A stretch of DNA of 64,000 nucleotides from Cannabis sativa (GCF_029168945.1 NC_083604.1:14516812-14580811); one strand, 5' to 3'. Counted from the stretch's first letter, positions 46,061 through 58,598 are shown. Translations and numbers: made by a program. The notes: generated by a model from the sequence alone, not told the origin.

Positions 46061-46075
46061 AAATAAATAAACTGC

Positions 46076-47075
46076 CACTACAAGAAAAGATAGTAGTAGG
46101 GCCGACAAAAGTTGCCCCTAAAAATCTTTATAATCGTCCCTAAAATGTATTAGGGACGACAAGTTGCCACTAACATGTCGCTACTAATACTTCGTCCCTA
46201 ATGCTCCTTTTTAGAGGCGACAAAATAAATCCTCCCTAAAAGTGATTATTAGGGGTAATTTTTTATTGCCTCTAAAAGTAATAAAATCGCCCTTATTTTA
46301 GAGAAATTAGGAGCAAAAAAAATCTTCCCTAAAAGTGTAATGTCGTCCCTATTTGCATGCAAGTATACCAACATTTAGTAGCATTAATCGATCCTATATT
46401 ATTTAACATCAACAATTAAATGTAATATATCAAATGAATTTCAATTTATAAACATTCATAAAACTTGTTTCATGATTCAAATTATCTAAAACAAAAAAAA
46501 TATTCCAAATGTCTAATAAACTCGTGTCTAGTAAATCTCATTACATCAATATATGAGTGAGTGTTGTAAAGTCTTGAAACTTAAGTCCAAGCACACTGAA
46601 GCTTGATTTGACATTCCTACATACAAAACAATCAACAGATTATTAATTATATCAATACTAAGAGATGCTACGAGAACAAAATAATCACAAACCTCAATAA
46701 TGCTAGTAAAATTCTTTACCTCGTGATCTACTATTGTTATCCGTCAGAGTCTAATTTAGATTGAGGGGAAGCTCTGGGTAACAGCAGTGGCAACAAGATT
46801 TCCAAAATTAGCAACAGCTTAGCAAAATAGAGAAAACAACAAACAGTATCTTTGATAAATTTGTATATATATATTCTCAAAATAGAGAAAACAAGAAATT
46901 ATACAATATGATTAAGTTATAGTGTTCATAAATCAAAACAAATATTCCATAAAAGCTATAGACGTTTTAGTTAGCCAACTTTCATATTTCGTAAATAAAT
47001 ATATTGTTAAGTGTCAAACGTGTACAATATTTATATATGAATGTATATACACAAATGGATGGATAAGTATGTAAT
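46076..47075 (+). mobile_element. Second CACTA-type end and adjoining DNA
   Basis: CACTACAAGAAAAGATAG at 46076 is a CACTA terminus. It is followed to about 46370 by subterminal motifs in both orientations (tcgtccctaa, ttagggacga, gttgcccctaaaa). It is a different family from the one at 21348. The rest up to the Cop-L4 insertion is AT-rich with no recognised transposase. The opposite terminus is not found to the right of 57199. Confidence 0.65.
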
Positions 47076-48911
47076 TGTTGGGTTTTATGCCCTAAATAAA
47101 ACTCATTTCAATATAATCACATTTACTTATTAATATAGATCAGAAATAACATTTAATGTTGCATGGTTCAGATGATTTATTTCATGATTATATGTACATA
47201 ATGTATAAATTCATCTGAAAGCCTTTTCACATACTTGATCCTGTTTATTGTGCTGTCAACACATTGGAAAGTAAACATGACTATGTGAATAAAGTTTCCT
47301 AGATTTATCAGACATAGGGTTTTACTGATATGATAATCTACAAAAGAGTTTACTTGCATTTGGAGAAGTGCTATGTTCTTTCCAGAACATTGGTTAAAGT
47401 AAAGCTCAGGTTGGATGCATGGAGTATGCATCGGAAGGGACCGATATTGAACTTTGACTTAGATTTATTAAACTTACTGTAATATCTATTCAAGTCAATA
47501 TCGCCTAGTTGATCCTAGATCAAATGATCTTAATCCTGTTATGATTAGGCTAAATCTCGAGAAGCTATTCGTGTTCTTTGATTTGGTAGTTAAGCCTACT
47601 TTTAGGTCAGGGTGATACGTACATTTTGGGAACACGGTAGTGCAATTGAGTGGGAGCGCTAACATAAACATGGAATCTATAGCTTCTATCTGGCGAATAG
47701 TAAGCAAAGGATGATCTCCTTCTAGCTTGACCAAACGAACATAAATGGTGGAATACTCATTTCACATAAGCTGAAATATCATTTATACGGGGTCAAGTGT
47801 TTTAAGGATAAAATACATTGTAGGGTGTTACGGTAATCTAATCCCTTTATAACAATGGATAACTAATGATGCGTCTATATGGTGGAACATATAGAGCATT
47901 CTATTATACTGAGAGTGCAATTCTAAGTTCTATGCGTGGATTCAACGAAGAATTAATAAGTTAGTGAATTTTAGTAATAAATTCTTGATCTACTTATTGG
48001 AAGCTCGGTTATATAGACTCATGGTCTCCGCACTAGTTGGGATAATATTGCTTGTAAGACTCATATAATTGGTTTTGCTTAATCAATTATAATTCTCAAT
48101 TTCGACTATGTCTATTTGTGAAATTTTCACTAAGTAAGAGCGAAATTGTAAAGAAAGAGTTAATATGGGCATATTTGTTAATTATGATACTTTGTATTGT
48201 TCAATTAATAAATATGATAAATGACAATATTATTTAATAATTAATTATAGTTATTAAATAGTTAGAATTGGCATTTAAATGGTTGAATTAGAAAATTGGC
48301 GTTTTTTAGAAAATCAGATGTAGAAAAGATAAAACTGCAAAATTGCAAAAAGTGAGGCCCAAATCCACTAGTATAGGGCCGGCCACTTTTTTAAGAAATT
48401 TAAACTGATATTTTTATTATTTTAATGCCAAATAATTCAAACCTAACCCTAGTGGAATGCTCTAAATAGATATTGAAGGCTTCAGGAAAAACACACTTCT
48501 GATTCAAAAAAAAACTGAGCCTCTCTCTCTCCCTATCTTTAGCCGCCACTTCCCTCTTCTTTTCTTCTTCAAAATTTCGAAATTCTTAGTGTGAGTAGTG
48601 CCCACACACAGCAAGTGATACCTCAATCATAGTGAGGAAGATCGTGGAGAAAGACTTTCACCAAGAAGGAGTTTCAGCATCAAACATTCAGAGAAAGAGA
48701 TCCAGGTTCAGATATTGATAATGCTCTGCTACAGAAAGGAATCAAGGGCTAGATATCTGAACGGAAGGAGTCATTTAATTCCGCTGCACCCAATGTAAGG
48801 TTTCCTAAACTTTATACGTGTTTATTTCATCGTTTTAGAAAGTTCATATTTAGGGTGTTAATAAACATACTTGTGAGTAGATCTAAGATCCTAGTAAAAT
48901 AATTTCCAAAA
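47076..48911 (+). repeat. 5' LTR of Cop-L4 (1836 bp)
   Basis: It starts TGTTGGGTTTTATGCCC and ends TTTCCAAAA, one change from the usual CCAACA. A 44-bp segment present in the 3' LTR (56093-56136 region) is missing near 47848. The TATA site reads tctaaata at 48461, against tataaata in the 3' LTR. Minus-strand frames at 47177 and 47495 are LTR antisense frames. Confidence 0.92.
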
Positions 48912-48913
48912 AC

Positions 48914-48930
48914 TGGCCTCAGAGCCATGG
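48914..48930 (+). other. Primer-binding site of Cop-L4
   Basis: TGGCCTCAGAGCCATGG, tRNA-Met type, identical to that of Cop-L0. Confidence 0.85.
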
Positions 48931-51900
48931 TAATTGATTTACTTGCAAGAAATTTGGACTTTAAAACGATTGTTGGATGTTTTGAATGGTATCATGTTGT
49001 ATTGAGTGTTATTTGATGATTGATTGGTGTTTGTGAATTTTTGTTAAAAATAATTCAATATCTGTTTCTGGAATTATTTTTATTGGATAGTATGGAAAAA
49101 ATTAAGCAAGTTACTTTTTACAGAACTCAATTTTGATTTAATTTGAATTAGTTATGATTTTTTGAAGATTCGAAAAAAACGGAGTTGTGCTGAAATTCTC
49201 ATGCGCGCGCGCGAAAACTGTCCGTACAGTTCGCATTTTTTTCGTTTTTCTTCGATTTTTCATGCTTTTTCATGGAATAAAATTCTGATTTTTTGTATAG
49301 TTCTGTATTTATACTATTACTATTCCTAATTCAATTCTAATTATCATTATGAATTAATTTAATATTTTTTAAATTTAATTCAAGATATTAGTGTAATTTG
49401 AATTTGAAAATAGTTAGTATCTATCTTTTTTGCTTAATAATCTATCTTATTTTTAAATTTGATTATATCCTATCTTATTTTTAAATTTAAGGTCAGATTT
49501 TAAATTTTTAAATTAAATCTTTTTTTTTTAAATAATTTGACCTTATTTAAATTTAAAATAAGATAACTATAATCATGTAATTTTAAATAGATGTAAGATA
49601 TTTTGCTAACTTTTCAATTTTGTTATTTTATTTATTTAAATTACATTTAAAATCTGAAAAAAAATATTCATTTATCTTTTTTTAATTTTTTATTTAATTT
49701 TTATTTATAAAATAACATTTAAATTTTAAAAGTAGTTAGCAAATTTTGAAATGATATTTAGGTTGGTTGAAACCTAATTTTTCAAAATTGTAGGTTTAAT
49801 TTTAAATTTAAATTATTTTTAAATTTTCGAATTTTTCAAATATTTTTTTTTAAAAAAAATTCGATTTTTTTATTTAATTAATTATTTTTGAAATTAATTA
49901 TTTAATTTAAAATTAAATAAATCCTACATCCAACTATCCAGCTAACCTTGTTGCAGGAGTTTGTGTTTTAGCTTATGTGTAAGTTTTCAAAACCTATTAT
50001 TGCTTGATAGCAAATAGCCATGGTTAACTTGTTGACAGATCCAATGATCTGATTTTAACTCATGGCTCCCTTGGTCAAGTTAATAATTTGTAACAGGTAT
50101 ATTTACAATCTTCTTTCATCTGTGTATGACCTGGCAACATGATAGGACCCATCCAAAGTGTGCCAGTGTGAGCCTATGCGTTTAATTTCATTATAGATGC
50201 ATATAGGTTGTTGTTGCTAAATAAATTATCATAATTCTTGATAGATTTTATTTAGGCCCATTTAGTTTTTGGGCCTATTCAATTAATAACAGTGGTTCAT
50301 TTTAAGGTTAAATTCCTCTCTTTTGGGCCTTGTGTGAGAGTTGGGAGCCATAGTAGTGGGTACAACATACTGAACCCAGCACCCCCTCACATGAACCACC
50401 CCAATTGTGAAGGCCCATTTGCCTGATTTGAATAACTGTACTAGGTTAATTACACTAGTTTAACCTAATAAAATTGATTAGCAACATAATTAATTTCATT
50501 TATTTTGAAATTAATTTAAGAAAAATATAGTTTAAAGAATTTTTTATTCTAAGCTAAACTATATGTATTTTCTTGTATTTAATTAAATATAGAATTATAA
50601 CCATCTAGATTCTTTCTGAAACTTAATTTAAAATTTTCATTAAATATTCCTATTTAAGTTGATATTTAGTTATCTACAACTAACCAACTTAAATCTGAAT
50701 ATCTTTTGGATTAAAAATTTCAAAATTAAGTTGAGGAATTTTAGGCATTGGTTATTAAGATTCTTTAAATATTTTTTTAAGTTAATATCTTTTCGAATAT
50801 TAACTTAAAATGGAATATTTTAGATATTTTTTAGGTTAATATCTTTTCGAATATTAACTTAAAATGGAATATTTTTAAATTAAGTGGTTACAACTTAATT
50901 TTTGATATTTAATTAAATTTAAATTTGAAAATATTTAAGTTCTATTTTTATTCTAATACAACTTAAATTAGATATTTTTTCAAATTTTGTGGAAAAGATA
51001 CTTAGTCAAATAAGATATTTTCTAGATGGTTATTTCTAGACTACTTATTATTTCTAATATTAAATAGGAAAATATTATAAATTGTGAAATTAATTATTGA
51101 AATAATTAATTTTGGTACAATTTATTTTAAGTATATTTTTTCCTTGTATTAAACTAGAGATCAATAATTAAGCCTTCTCTAGACTTAATTATTTATTTCT
51201 TGAATTTAATAAATTTAATTAATTTGAAAATTAAATATCTAAGTTGATTTTCATCATGATACTTAAATATTTCTTTTTCATGACACTTAATTAAATAGAA
51301 AATTATTTTTAGTTGAAATTTATTTTTACAACTAAATTTAAATAATTTTCAAAATATAATTTTTCTTTATTTTATTAATCAAATTTCGAAATTGCATTTC
51401 TTAAATGCTAGAATTTCAAATTTTATTTGAAAAATAGATTAAAGTTGTAAATTATTTATTTTAATTTTGGACCAACTTAAATCAATGATTTTTAATTTAT
51501 TGATTAATTTAAAATAAATTGAATTAAAGTATATTATTAGAAATTGAATTAATTAGTCAAAGGAAAATCTAGATAGATGATATTTTTGCTTGAAGTATTT
51601 TTCTAGTGTATTAAATAGAAAATTAATATTTAAGTTGATTTTCATACTTAAATATTTGAAATTTTTCTTATATATTTAATTAAATAGGAAAATTATATTT
51701 TTTGTTGTAAATTAATTTTATTAATTAATTTTGGGCCAACATTAAATTAGAATAATTTTTCCAGGATTAATTTTTTATATTAACATGCATTTTCGAAAAT
51801 TGTATCCTTGAATACTTTAATTTTTCGAAATGCAATATATATTTATAGAAAATTAAATTTGAGTTGTAAATTAATTTAAATTAATTTTGTAACAACTTAA

Positions 51901-52600
51901 ATTAAATATTTTTCTAAATATTTATTGGAAATTATTACTAAGATGGAAATAATTCATGTTATTTTCATATCCATCTAAGTAAAATTTATAAATATTAAAT
52001 TAAAGTTTATATTTAGAATTTTTCATTCTAAATTGGAAATTTTAATTAATAAATATATATTTAAAATAAATAGATTAAATAAAGGGAATCAAAGAAAATA
52101 TAACTCTCTTTAAATAATGAGCTTTATTATTAAGATATTCGATCTCCATTGTGGGTTTTACACCGCGTTTGTTTTAGTGAGTAATCATCCCTAATGGAGG
52201 AACGTTCATTAGCAATTTCGCACCGTTTAATCTCGAAAGATAAGTAGTTTATAAGTGTTTTGTATGGTATGGATCACCCTAATGGTGGCGACCATACTTG
52301 ACTTGCAAATTATGAAACAATGGTGGAAGCTCATAAGATAGAATTGCCTTGACTCTCGCCTAAACGGGACAACGCTGAATTCCAATCTTGATCGAATAAA
52401 AGGTTTCTAGAATGTTTAACATTTTAGATGAGCTGACAACTCTATTCAATGAATGGTAGCTTTGAGTCTCGCTTAAACGGGACACTGATATCAGTTTGTT
52501 GAAAACCTTGGAAATTATTTAGGATTGTATGTTTTAGTATTTTCACTTATCATTCCTACTTGCTATATGCTTATAATTTCTGAAGTGTGTATGAATTTAT
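48931..52600 (+). other. Cop-L4 leader, with the conserved structured motifs
   Basis: A long AT-rich leader without genes. It has a gcgcgcgcg run and a hairpin (49211-49234), the GGGCCTT/AAGGCCC domain (50325-50331 and 50410-50416), two CTAAT-loop hairpins (52186-52200, one mismatch, and 52275-52287) and the repeated CGCCTAAACGGGAC motif (52348-52370 and, slightly decayed, 52462-52484). Confidence 0.75.
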
Positions 52601-52619
52601 ATTGAACCATGTTATTTTC

Positions 52620-52990
52620 TGTTATTAAGTTGTAGTTTAATTTCGAATCTTCATTGTTGGTCTAACTTGGCTTGTTTATCTAATGAGATAAATCCCTAGT
52701 GGATTTTCACCATTAGACATACATAATAGTGTTAGATCTCGAAAGATAAATATTGTATATGCGACATCTAGTTGTTCATCGATTGATGTCACCTTAGACT
52801 AGTATTTTTACGATATGAAACAAGAAGATTGTATAAATAAGATTACTTTGAGTTTCGCTAATCGAAGCATCGTTGGATTCTTATTTTAAACGAAATTATC
52901 CTAATTCCTCTTAGATTATTCATTTCGAATTAGCTCAATAACATATCATTGGATGAATGGTCTATAAATCATTTCATGTCATTCTATATT
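52620..52990 (+). repeat. Diverged second copy of the pre-gag leader module
   Basis: This stretch aligns with the module at about 52135-52500 in the same order: tcgaatcttcattg, gatctcgaaagataaata, gatatgaaacaa, ttgagtttcgctaat and a ggatgaatggt block. It sits where Cop-L3 goes straight into gag. It is strongly diverged. Confidence 0.6.
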
Positions 52991-53099
52991 TTCTCTTAAG
53001 AAATTTAAATGATGCATATGATTATAATCCCGAAATTCTATTCCCCATTGATATAAATCCTCAATCTTAGAAATCTCCTACTTGTATGTGCAAATCTGA

Positions 53100-54060
53100 C
53101 TTAGAGTTTGTATTAGTAGTGGTGGTCCAAGATAGAATTACTCATTATATTTGGTATAAATTTAAGTCTTTGACTTTAATTTTAGATTCCAAATAGAAAT
53201 TTTCTTATATTTCTAATTCTAGAATACAATACAGTTACACTTTCTCAAGTGTTTAATATCCATCTTCTATTAATGGATTAAAACTGTATGGAATATGAGT
53301 TAGGTATTCTGTGACCAGGATCCACTTGCAGTATTCTAAGAACTCTTTGATGTAACTAAACCTATGTCATCAAAAAAATACTACCACATTTTTTTAATCT
53401 ATGGCATTTGTATCTTGTTCATAGTGGATTTGACAAGATCAATCTCTGCAAAGAGTTAATATGCCAATATCCACTGAAAGTAGTTCATCTCATTCGCAAA
53501 TGGATGTACATTCAGGGGTGGATATGAGTTTTTCGTTGTATTCTTCAAACTATCACTCTAGATTATACCTTTTAAGCAAGAAATTTGAAATATTTGAAGA
53601 TTTCATTAATCTCTAGCAATGGTTAATACCATTAAGGTAAGTGGTTAAAGATCTTGCGAACTGATAGGGGTGGAGAAATAGTTAGTAGATATGCAGTTCA
53701 AAGATCATTAAATTGATTTTTGAATTATATCCAAACTTACCTCCCCAGAAATTTCGAGTTGCATATTGATGATTAGTTACTAGTCGTTGCCTAAATCCTT
53801 CTATGGCAATACATTTTCAGAATGATGTAATGGTTGTATACTTAATGTAAATCATTACTAGATTCATGGATGACCTAATCAAAATCTTAAGAAAAGCTAG
53901 AACTGTTAACCATGGTTTGTTAGCTATTCTAAGTGATTAGGGGTGGACCATCCCATAGTCAATAGATAAGAAAGTGTTTGTTCAAACAAATACTACTTTT
54001 CTAAGAAAATGACTAAGTCTTAAAATAAAGTAACAAATAAAGGAGATATTTAATTCTTGA
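53100..54060 (+). pseudogene. Cop-L4 heavily decayed pol traces
   Basis: No frame is open, but nucleotide stretches match the Cop-L3 integrase region. One is aagatcttgcgaactgatag at about 53650 with gatatgcagttcaaagatca after it; another is cattcaggggtggatatgag near 53510. The trace shows descent from a coding copia element. No protein could be made. Confidence 0.7.
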
Positions 54061-55319
54061 TTCCAAAAGTGTTCTATCATCTTATTTGACATATGATGAT
54101 CCCACTGCCTCTGTTGTCTTGTCACAACCAAAGAGGTTAATACCATTTAGTTTTCTTAGACATAATTCACGGTACCTTGTTGTAGTGGGAGAGTTTCTAG
54201 GAACTCACCTTCTTATGACTTGGGAGACACTAGTGATTTAAAATCCATTGTGAGTTTAAACAAGTAATGGATTGTCAAGATAAGAAACTAAGAAGAAAAG
54301 CCAATAGAACTATGGTTTAATCCATTCACATGGAATAACCTAAAGTTTTCTATTACAAGGACATAAAAGGAAATTTTAGTTAATAAGTCTATTCTATGGA
54401 CTTAATAAAACTTCCTGTTCCTATTATTATAGGTTTGAGTTTATCTTAACCTATGGCTTATGGTATACCTGGTAATTACTTACTCTAATGCAAGCAACTT
54501 ACTTTAGTAAGATGCTGAAGCATTCTCTTTCTAATGGAAATCTATAGAAGCTTCACAACTTCTTAGACATAGATTTTATTTATCTAAGGAAAAGTCTCAA
54601 CTATTCCAGAAAAGATAAAGCCATGAAAGAATTTCTTAAATCAACAGTGAGAGGTCTTAGATATGCTTTTTTATGCCTTAGACCAGACACCTGCTGTTGA
54701 GTGAGAGTAATGAGTAGGTATCAGATTAATCCAGGAGAAGAACATTGGAAGATAATCAAGTAAATCTTAAGATTAAGAAGAGGAACTATATGTTAGTCTA
54801 TAAGGGTGTGTTTAAAACTCTTAGACTACACCATAGCAGATTTCGAAATTTGCCTTTGTGCTAGAAAATCTTTCTGATAAGATGGTGATTACTCTGGGGG
54901 TGGAATAGTGATTTTGGAGAAGTGTAATAACCTATCTGAAGTCTCTAAGTCTACCAGAAAGGGACTGAATGTTAAAGTTGCACGAAAGGTACTTATTCAG
55001 TCCAAGGAAAGTTCTATACATCTTTGGCACCATTCCAAATTGCCTTAAACTACTAGTGTTAATTTTCTGATTAACCAAAAGTAGTTGCCAAAGGTATAGA
55101 ATCCAGTATCCCAAGAGAGTAGACATATAGAGAGGAATTTCACATTATCAATAATTTTGTGATTAAAGGATGAGTAATGGTGGAGAAAAGGTTGTGTTTA
55201 ATTCAACCTTTCAGATCCTATTACGAGGAGTTTAATACTACTACACTTGATTTGTATATCGAGGTGTTGAGATTATTTGAAACACACTTTTTTGTTTTAT
55301 ATTAGTGCAAGTGAGAGTT

Positions 55320-57199
55320 TGTTGGGTTTTATGCCCTAAATAAAACTCATTTCAATTTAATCAGATTTACTTATTAATATAGATCAGAAATAACATTTAA
55401 TGTTGCATGGATCACATGATTTATTTCATGATTATATGTACATAATATATAAATTCATCTGAAACCCTTTTCACATACTTGATCCTGTTTATTGTGCTGT
55501 CAACACATTGGAAAGTAAACATGACTATGTGAATAAAGTTTCCTAGATTTATCAGACATAGGGTTTTACTGATATGATAATCTACAATAGAGTTTACTTG
55601 CATTTGGAGAAGTGCTATGTTCTTTCCAGAACATTGGTTAAAGTAAAGCTCAGGTTGGATGCATGGAGTATGCATCGAAGGGACCGATATTGAACTTTGA
55701 CTTAGATTTATTAAACTTACTGTAATATCTATTCAAGTCAATATCGCCTAGTTGATCCTAGATCAAATGATCTTAATCCTGTGATGATTAGGCTAAATCT
55801 CGAGAAGCTATTCGTGTTCTTTGATTTGGTAGTTAAGCCTACTTTTAGGTCAGGGTGATACGTACATTTTGGGAACACGGTAGTGCAATTGAGTGGGAGC
55901 GCTAACAGAAACATGGAATCTATAGCTTCTATCTGGCGAATAGTAAGCAAAGGATGATCTCCTTCGAGCTTGACCAAACGAACATAAATGGTGGAGTACT
56001 CATTTCACATAAGCTGAAATATCATTTATACGGGGTCAAGTGTTTTAAGGATAAAATACATTGTAGGGTGTTACGGTAATCTAATCCCTTTACAGTGTAG
56101 ATCATTCATATAGAGGATCATTGATCAAATTAGGATTATAACAATGGATAACTAATGATGCGTCTATATGGTGGAACATATAGAGCATTCTATTATACTG
56201 AGAGTGCGATTCTAAGTTCTATGCGGGGATTCAACGAAGAATTAATAAGTTAGTGAATTTTAGTAATAAATTCTTGATCTGCTTATTGGAAGCTCGGTTA
56301 TATAGACCCATGGTCCCCGCACTAGTTGAGATAATATTGCTTGTAAGACTCATATAATTGGTTTTGATTAATCAATTATAATTCTCAATTTAGACTATGT
56401 CTATTTGTGAAATTTTCACTAAGTAAGGGCGAAATTGTAAAGAAAGAGTTAATAGGGGCATATTTGTTAATTATGATACTTTGTATGGTTTCATTAATAA
56501 ATATGATAAATGACAATATTATTTAATAATTATTTATAGTTATTAAATAGTTAGAATTGGCATTTAAATGGTTGAATTAGAAAATTGGCGTTTTTGAGAA
56601 AATCAGATGCAGAAAAGATAAAATTGCAAAATTGCAAGAAGTGAGGCCCAAATCCACTAGTATATGGCCGGCCACTTTTGTAGGAAATTTAAACTGATAT
56701 TTTCATTATTTTAATGCCAAATAATTCAAACCTAACCCTAGTGGAATGCTATAAATAGATAGTGAAGGCTTCAGGAAAAACACACTTTTGATTCAGAAAA
56801 AAACTGAGCCTCTCTCTCTCCCTATCTTTAGCCGCCACTTCCCTCTTCTTTTCTTCTTCAAAATTTCGAAATTCTTAGTGTGAGTAGTGCCCACACACAG
56901 CAAGTCATACCTCAATCATAGTGAGGAAGATCGTGAAGAAAGACTTTCAGCAAGAAGGAGTTTCATCATCAAAGATTCAGAGAAAGAGATCCAAGTTCAG
57001 ATATTGATAATGCTCTGCTAGAGAAAGAAATCAAGGGCTAGATACTGAACGGAAGGAGTCATTTAATTCTGCTGCACCCAATGTAAGGTTTCCTAAACTT
57101 TATACGTGTTTATTTCATCGTTTTAGAAAGTTCATATTTAGGGTGTTAATAAACATACTTGTGAGTAGATCTAAGATCCTGGTAAAATAATTTCCAACA
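55320..57199 (+). repeat. 3' LTR of Cop-L4 (1880 bp)
   Basis: It starts TGTTGGGTTTTATGCCC after gtgcaagtgagagtt and ends AATTTCCAACA. It keeps the TATA box tataaatag at 56750-56758. Antisense frames at 55421 and 55738 are shared with other LTR copies. Confidence 0.93.
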
Positions 57200-57204
57200 G
57201 TAAT

Positions 57205-58030
57205 ATATTGCCAATATTATTTTTATTAGAGCACTAACAGTAGTATAGTTAATGTTACCAACTGTGCATTTTCATTAAAGCTAACTAATTTGCTACTTTA
57301 CTTTTCATTAAAGCTAACAGTAGGATACGTACCTTCCATGTTTTGATCCCCAATGCAAAAGTCTTCCCCTCCAGAAATTGAAGTGTAGCCAAGTGACAAG
57401 TCATCTGTAATAATACAAAGACAAATGCCAGAAAAAATAATCTCTGAAGAATATCTATAAAGCACTATGTTCTGTTTCAATATGAACTTCAAGAAACAAG
57501 AAAAAACTATATATCTGGACTGAGAAGAGAATGAAAAATGTGCCAGTTTATAACTTTTAGATCCAATGATTTGTACTGTTAATCATACTGAAAATCATTA
57601 GCCATCACTCTAATAAAATCATAAAAGATCCCAAAATCGGAGATAGAAAAGGGGCCACTGTATAAAGATTTAGGCAAGTGTTCCCACAATAAATAATATT
57701 ACTACTTGCTGGCAAGAGATCATCAAGCCTCTGCCATGAAATTTCCTGCAAACCCACAATAAATAAGAACTTCCTCTCAACACTAGAACCAATGCTGCAA
57801 ATTACTGGAAAATTCTAATGTAGAGATAATGAAGAAAAATATAATTGATTAGGCATGTAATGCAGGGTATTCTATTAACTAGCATATAGAGCAACTCACT
57901 CTTTATTAAAGAGAAGAATTTCTCCTGCAGAGGTGGGATCCTTGCTCATACTAAATTACAGAATGTCACCCTACATAGGAATATAAAAAAAGAGGAATAA
58001 ATAAATATATTATTATTTCATTATTGGTTT
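57205..58030 (-). pseudogene. Exon-like pieces of an unrecognised gene
   Basis: The minus strand shows segments bounded by splice-like AG...GT. One is about 57328-57405 (ttacag|ATGACTTGTCAC to CATGGAAG|gtacgt). Another is about 57703-57748 (tgcag|GAAATTTCATGGC to CCAGCAAG|tag; its donor side lacks GT). A short ATG frame at about 57902-57952 begins MSKDPTSAGEILLF. They follow one another on one strand but do not join into a recognised protein. They could be remnants of a gene, or more captured cargo of the Helitron to the left. Confidence 0.3.
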
Positions 58031-58033
58031 TAA

Positions 58034-58077
<44 letters not shown>
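58034..58077. repeat. (AAT)n microsatellite
   Basis: About 14 aat units run without interruption in AT-rich DNA. Confidence 0.95.
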
Positions 58078-58079
<2 letters not shown>

Positions 58080-58387
58080 TAATAAATATCAGTCAAATAG
58101 AGAGTAAAAATAGGATCTCAACTCCCCACTCCCCTATTTTTACTCATCCTTTACATTACAGGAAAAAAAATAATAATTTTATTAGAAAAAATAGGTCTAC
58201 AAGTAGGAGAAATTGAGAACAGAAAAGGGGTATCGATACTTTGAAAAAAATCTGAGAAGGAGAGAAAAGAAATATAGAAAAAAAAACTACGATACTTAGG
58301 GAACACTCTCATTCCTATTTCTTTTTTTCTTTTGATGTTTATTTTGCTCCTCTCTTGTTCTTTTTGTTTATTTCTTTCTTCATTTAT

Positions 58388-58598
58388 GGAATGTCCTCAT
58401 TCCATAAATGAAATTGGATGCCCTCATTCCACCAAAAATTTGGATGCCCTCATTCTACCAAAAATTTGGATGCCTCATCCATGGAATGCCTTCATTCCAT
58501 CAAAAAATTGGATGCCCTCATCCATGGAATGCCCTCATTCCACCAAAAATTTGGATGCCCTCATCCATGGAATGTCTCCTCATTCCACAAATGAATTT
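58388..58598. repeat. Minisatellite with two alternating cores
   Basis: About six imperfect units combine aaaaatttggatgccctcat with ccatggaatgccctcattcc, so unit length alternates between about 29 and 49 bp. Both overlapping plus-strand frames (58332, 58408) are repeat artefacts. Confidence 0.85.

Larger units (their letters stand above)
43761..46075 (-). mobile_element. Helitron-like element, 3' end with captured gene fragments
   Basis: Read on the minus strand, a perfect hairpin (ACGTGGC / GCCACGT, 2-base loop, 43774-43789) is followed after 9 bases by CTAG (43761-43764) and then a T. That is the structure of a plant Helitron 3' end, inserted at A|T. The body upstream of it (higher coordinates) holds pieces of several unrelated genes in both orientations, as gene-capturing Helitrons do. 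No Rep/helicase is seen, so it would be non-autonomous. The 5' TC end was not found; 46075 is only the last base before a CACTA terminus, and the true end may lie beyond the retrotransposon at 47076-57199. Confidence 0.6.
47076..57199 (+). mobile_element. Non-autonomous copia element Cop-L4 (10,124 bp)
   Basis: The 5' LTR is 47076-48911 and the 3' LTR 55320-57199. A perfect 5-bp target duplication GTAAT (47071-47075 and 57200-57204) flanks it. It has a primer-binding site at 48914-48930 and a purine tract before 55320. The 6.4-kb interior has no long reading frame; only traces of pol are recognisable, for example the integrase stretch at 53645-53710. The 3' interior matches Cop-L1 (6570-7685), so this decayed layout has itself been copied, presumably using proteins from an autonomous relative. 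Confidence 0.92.
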
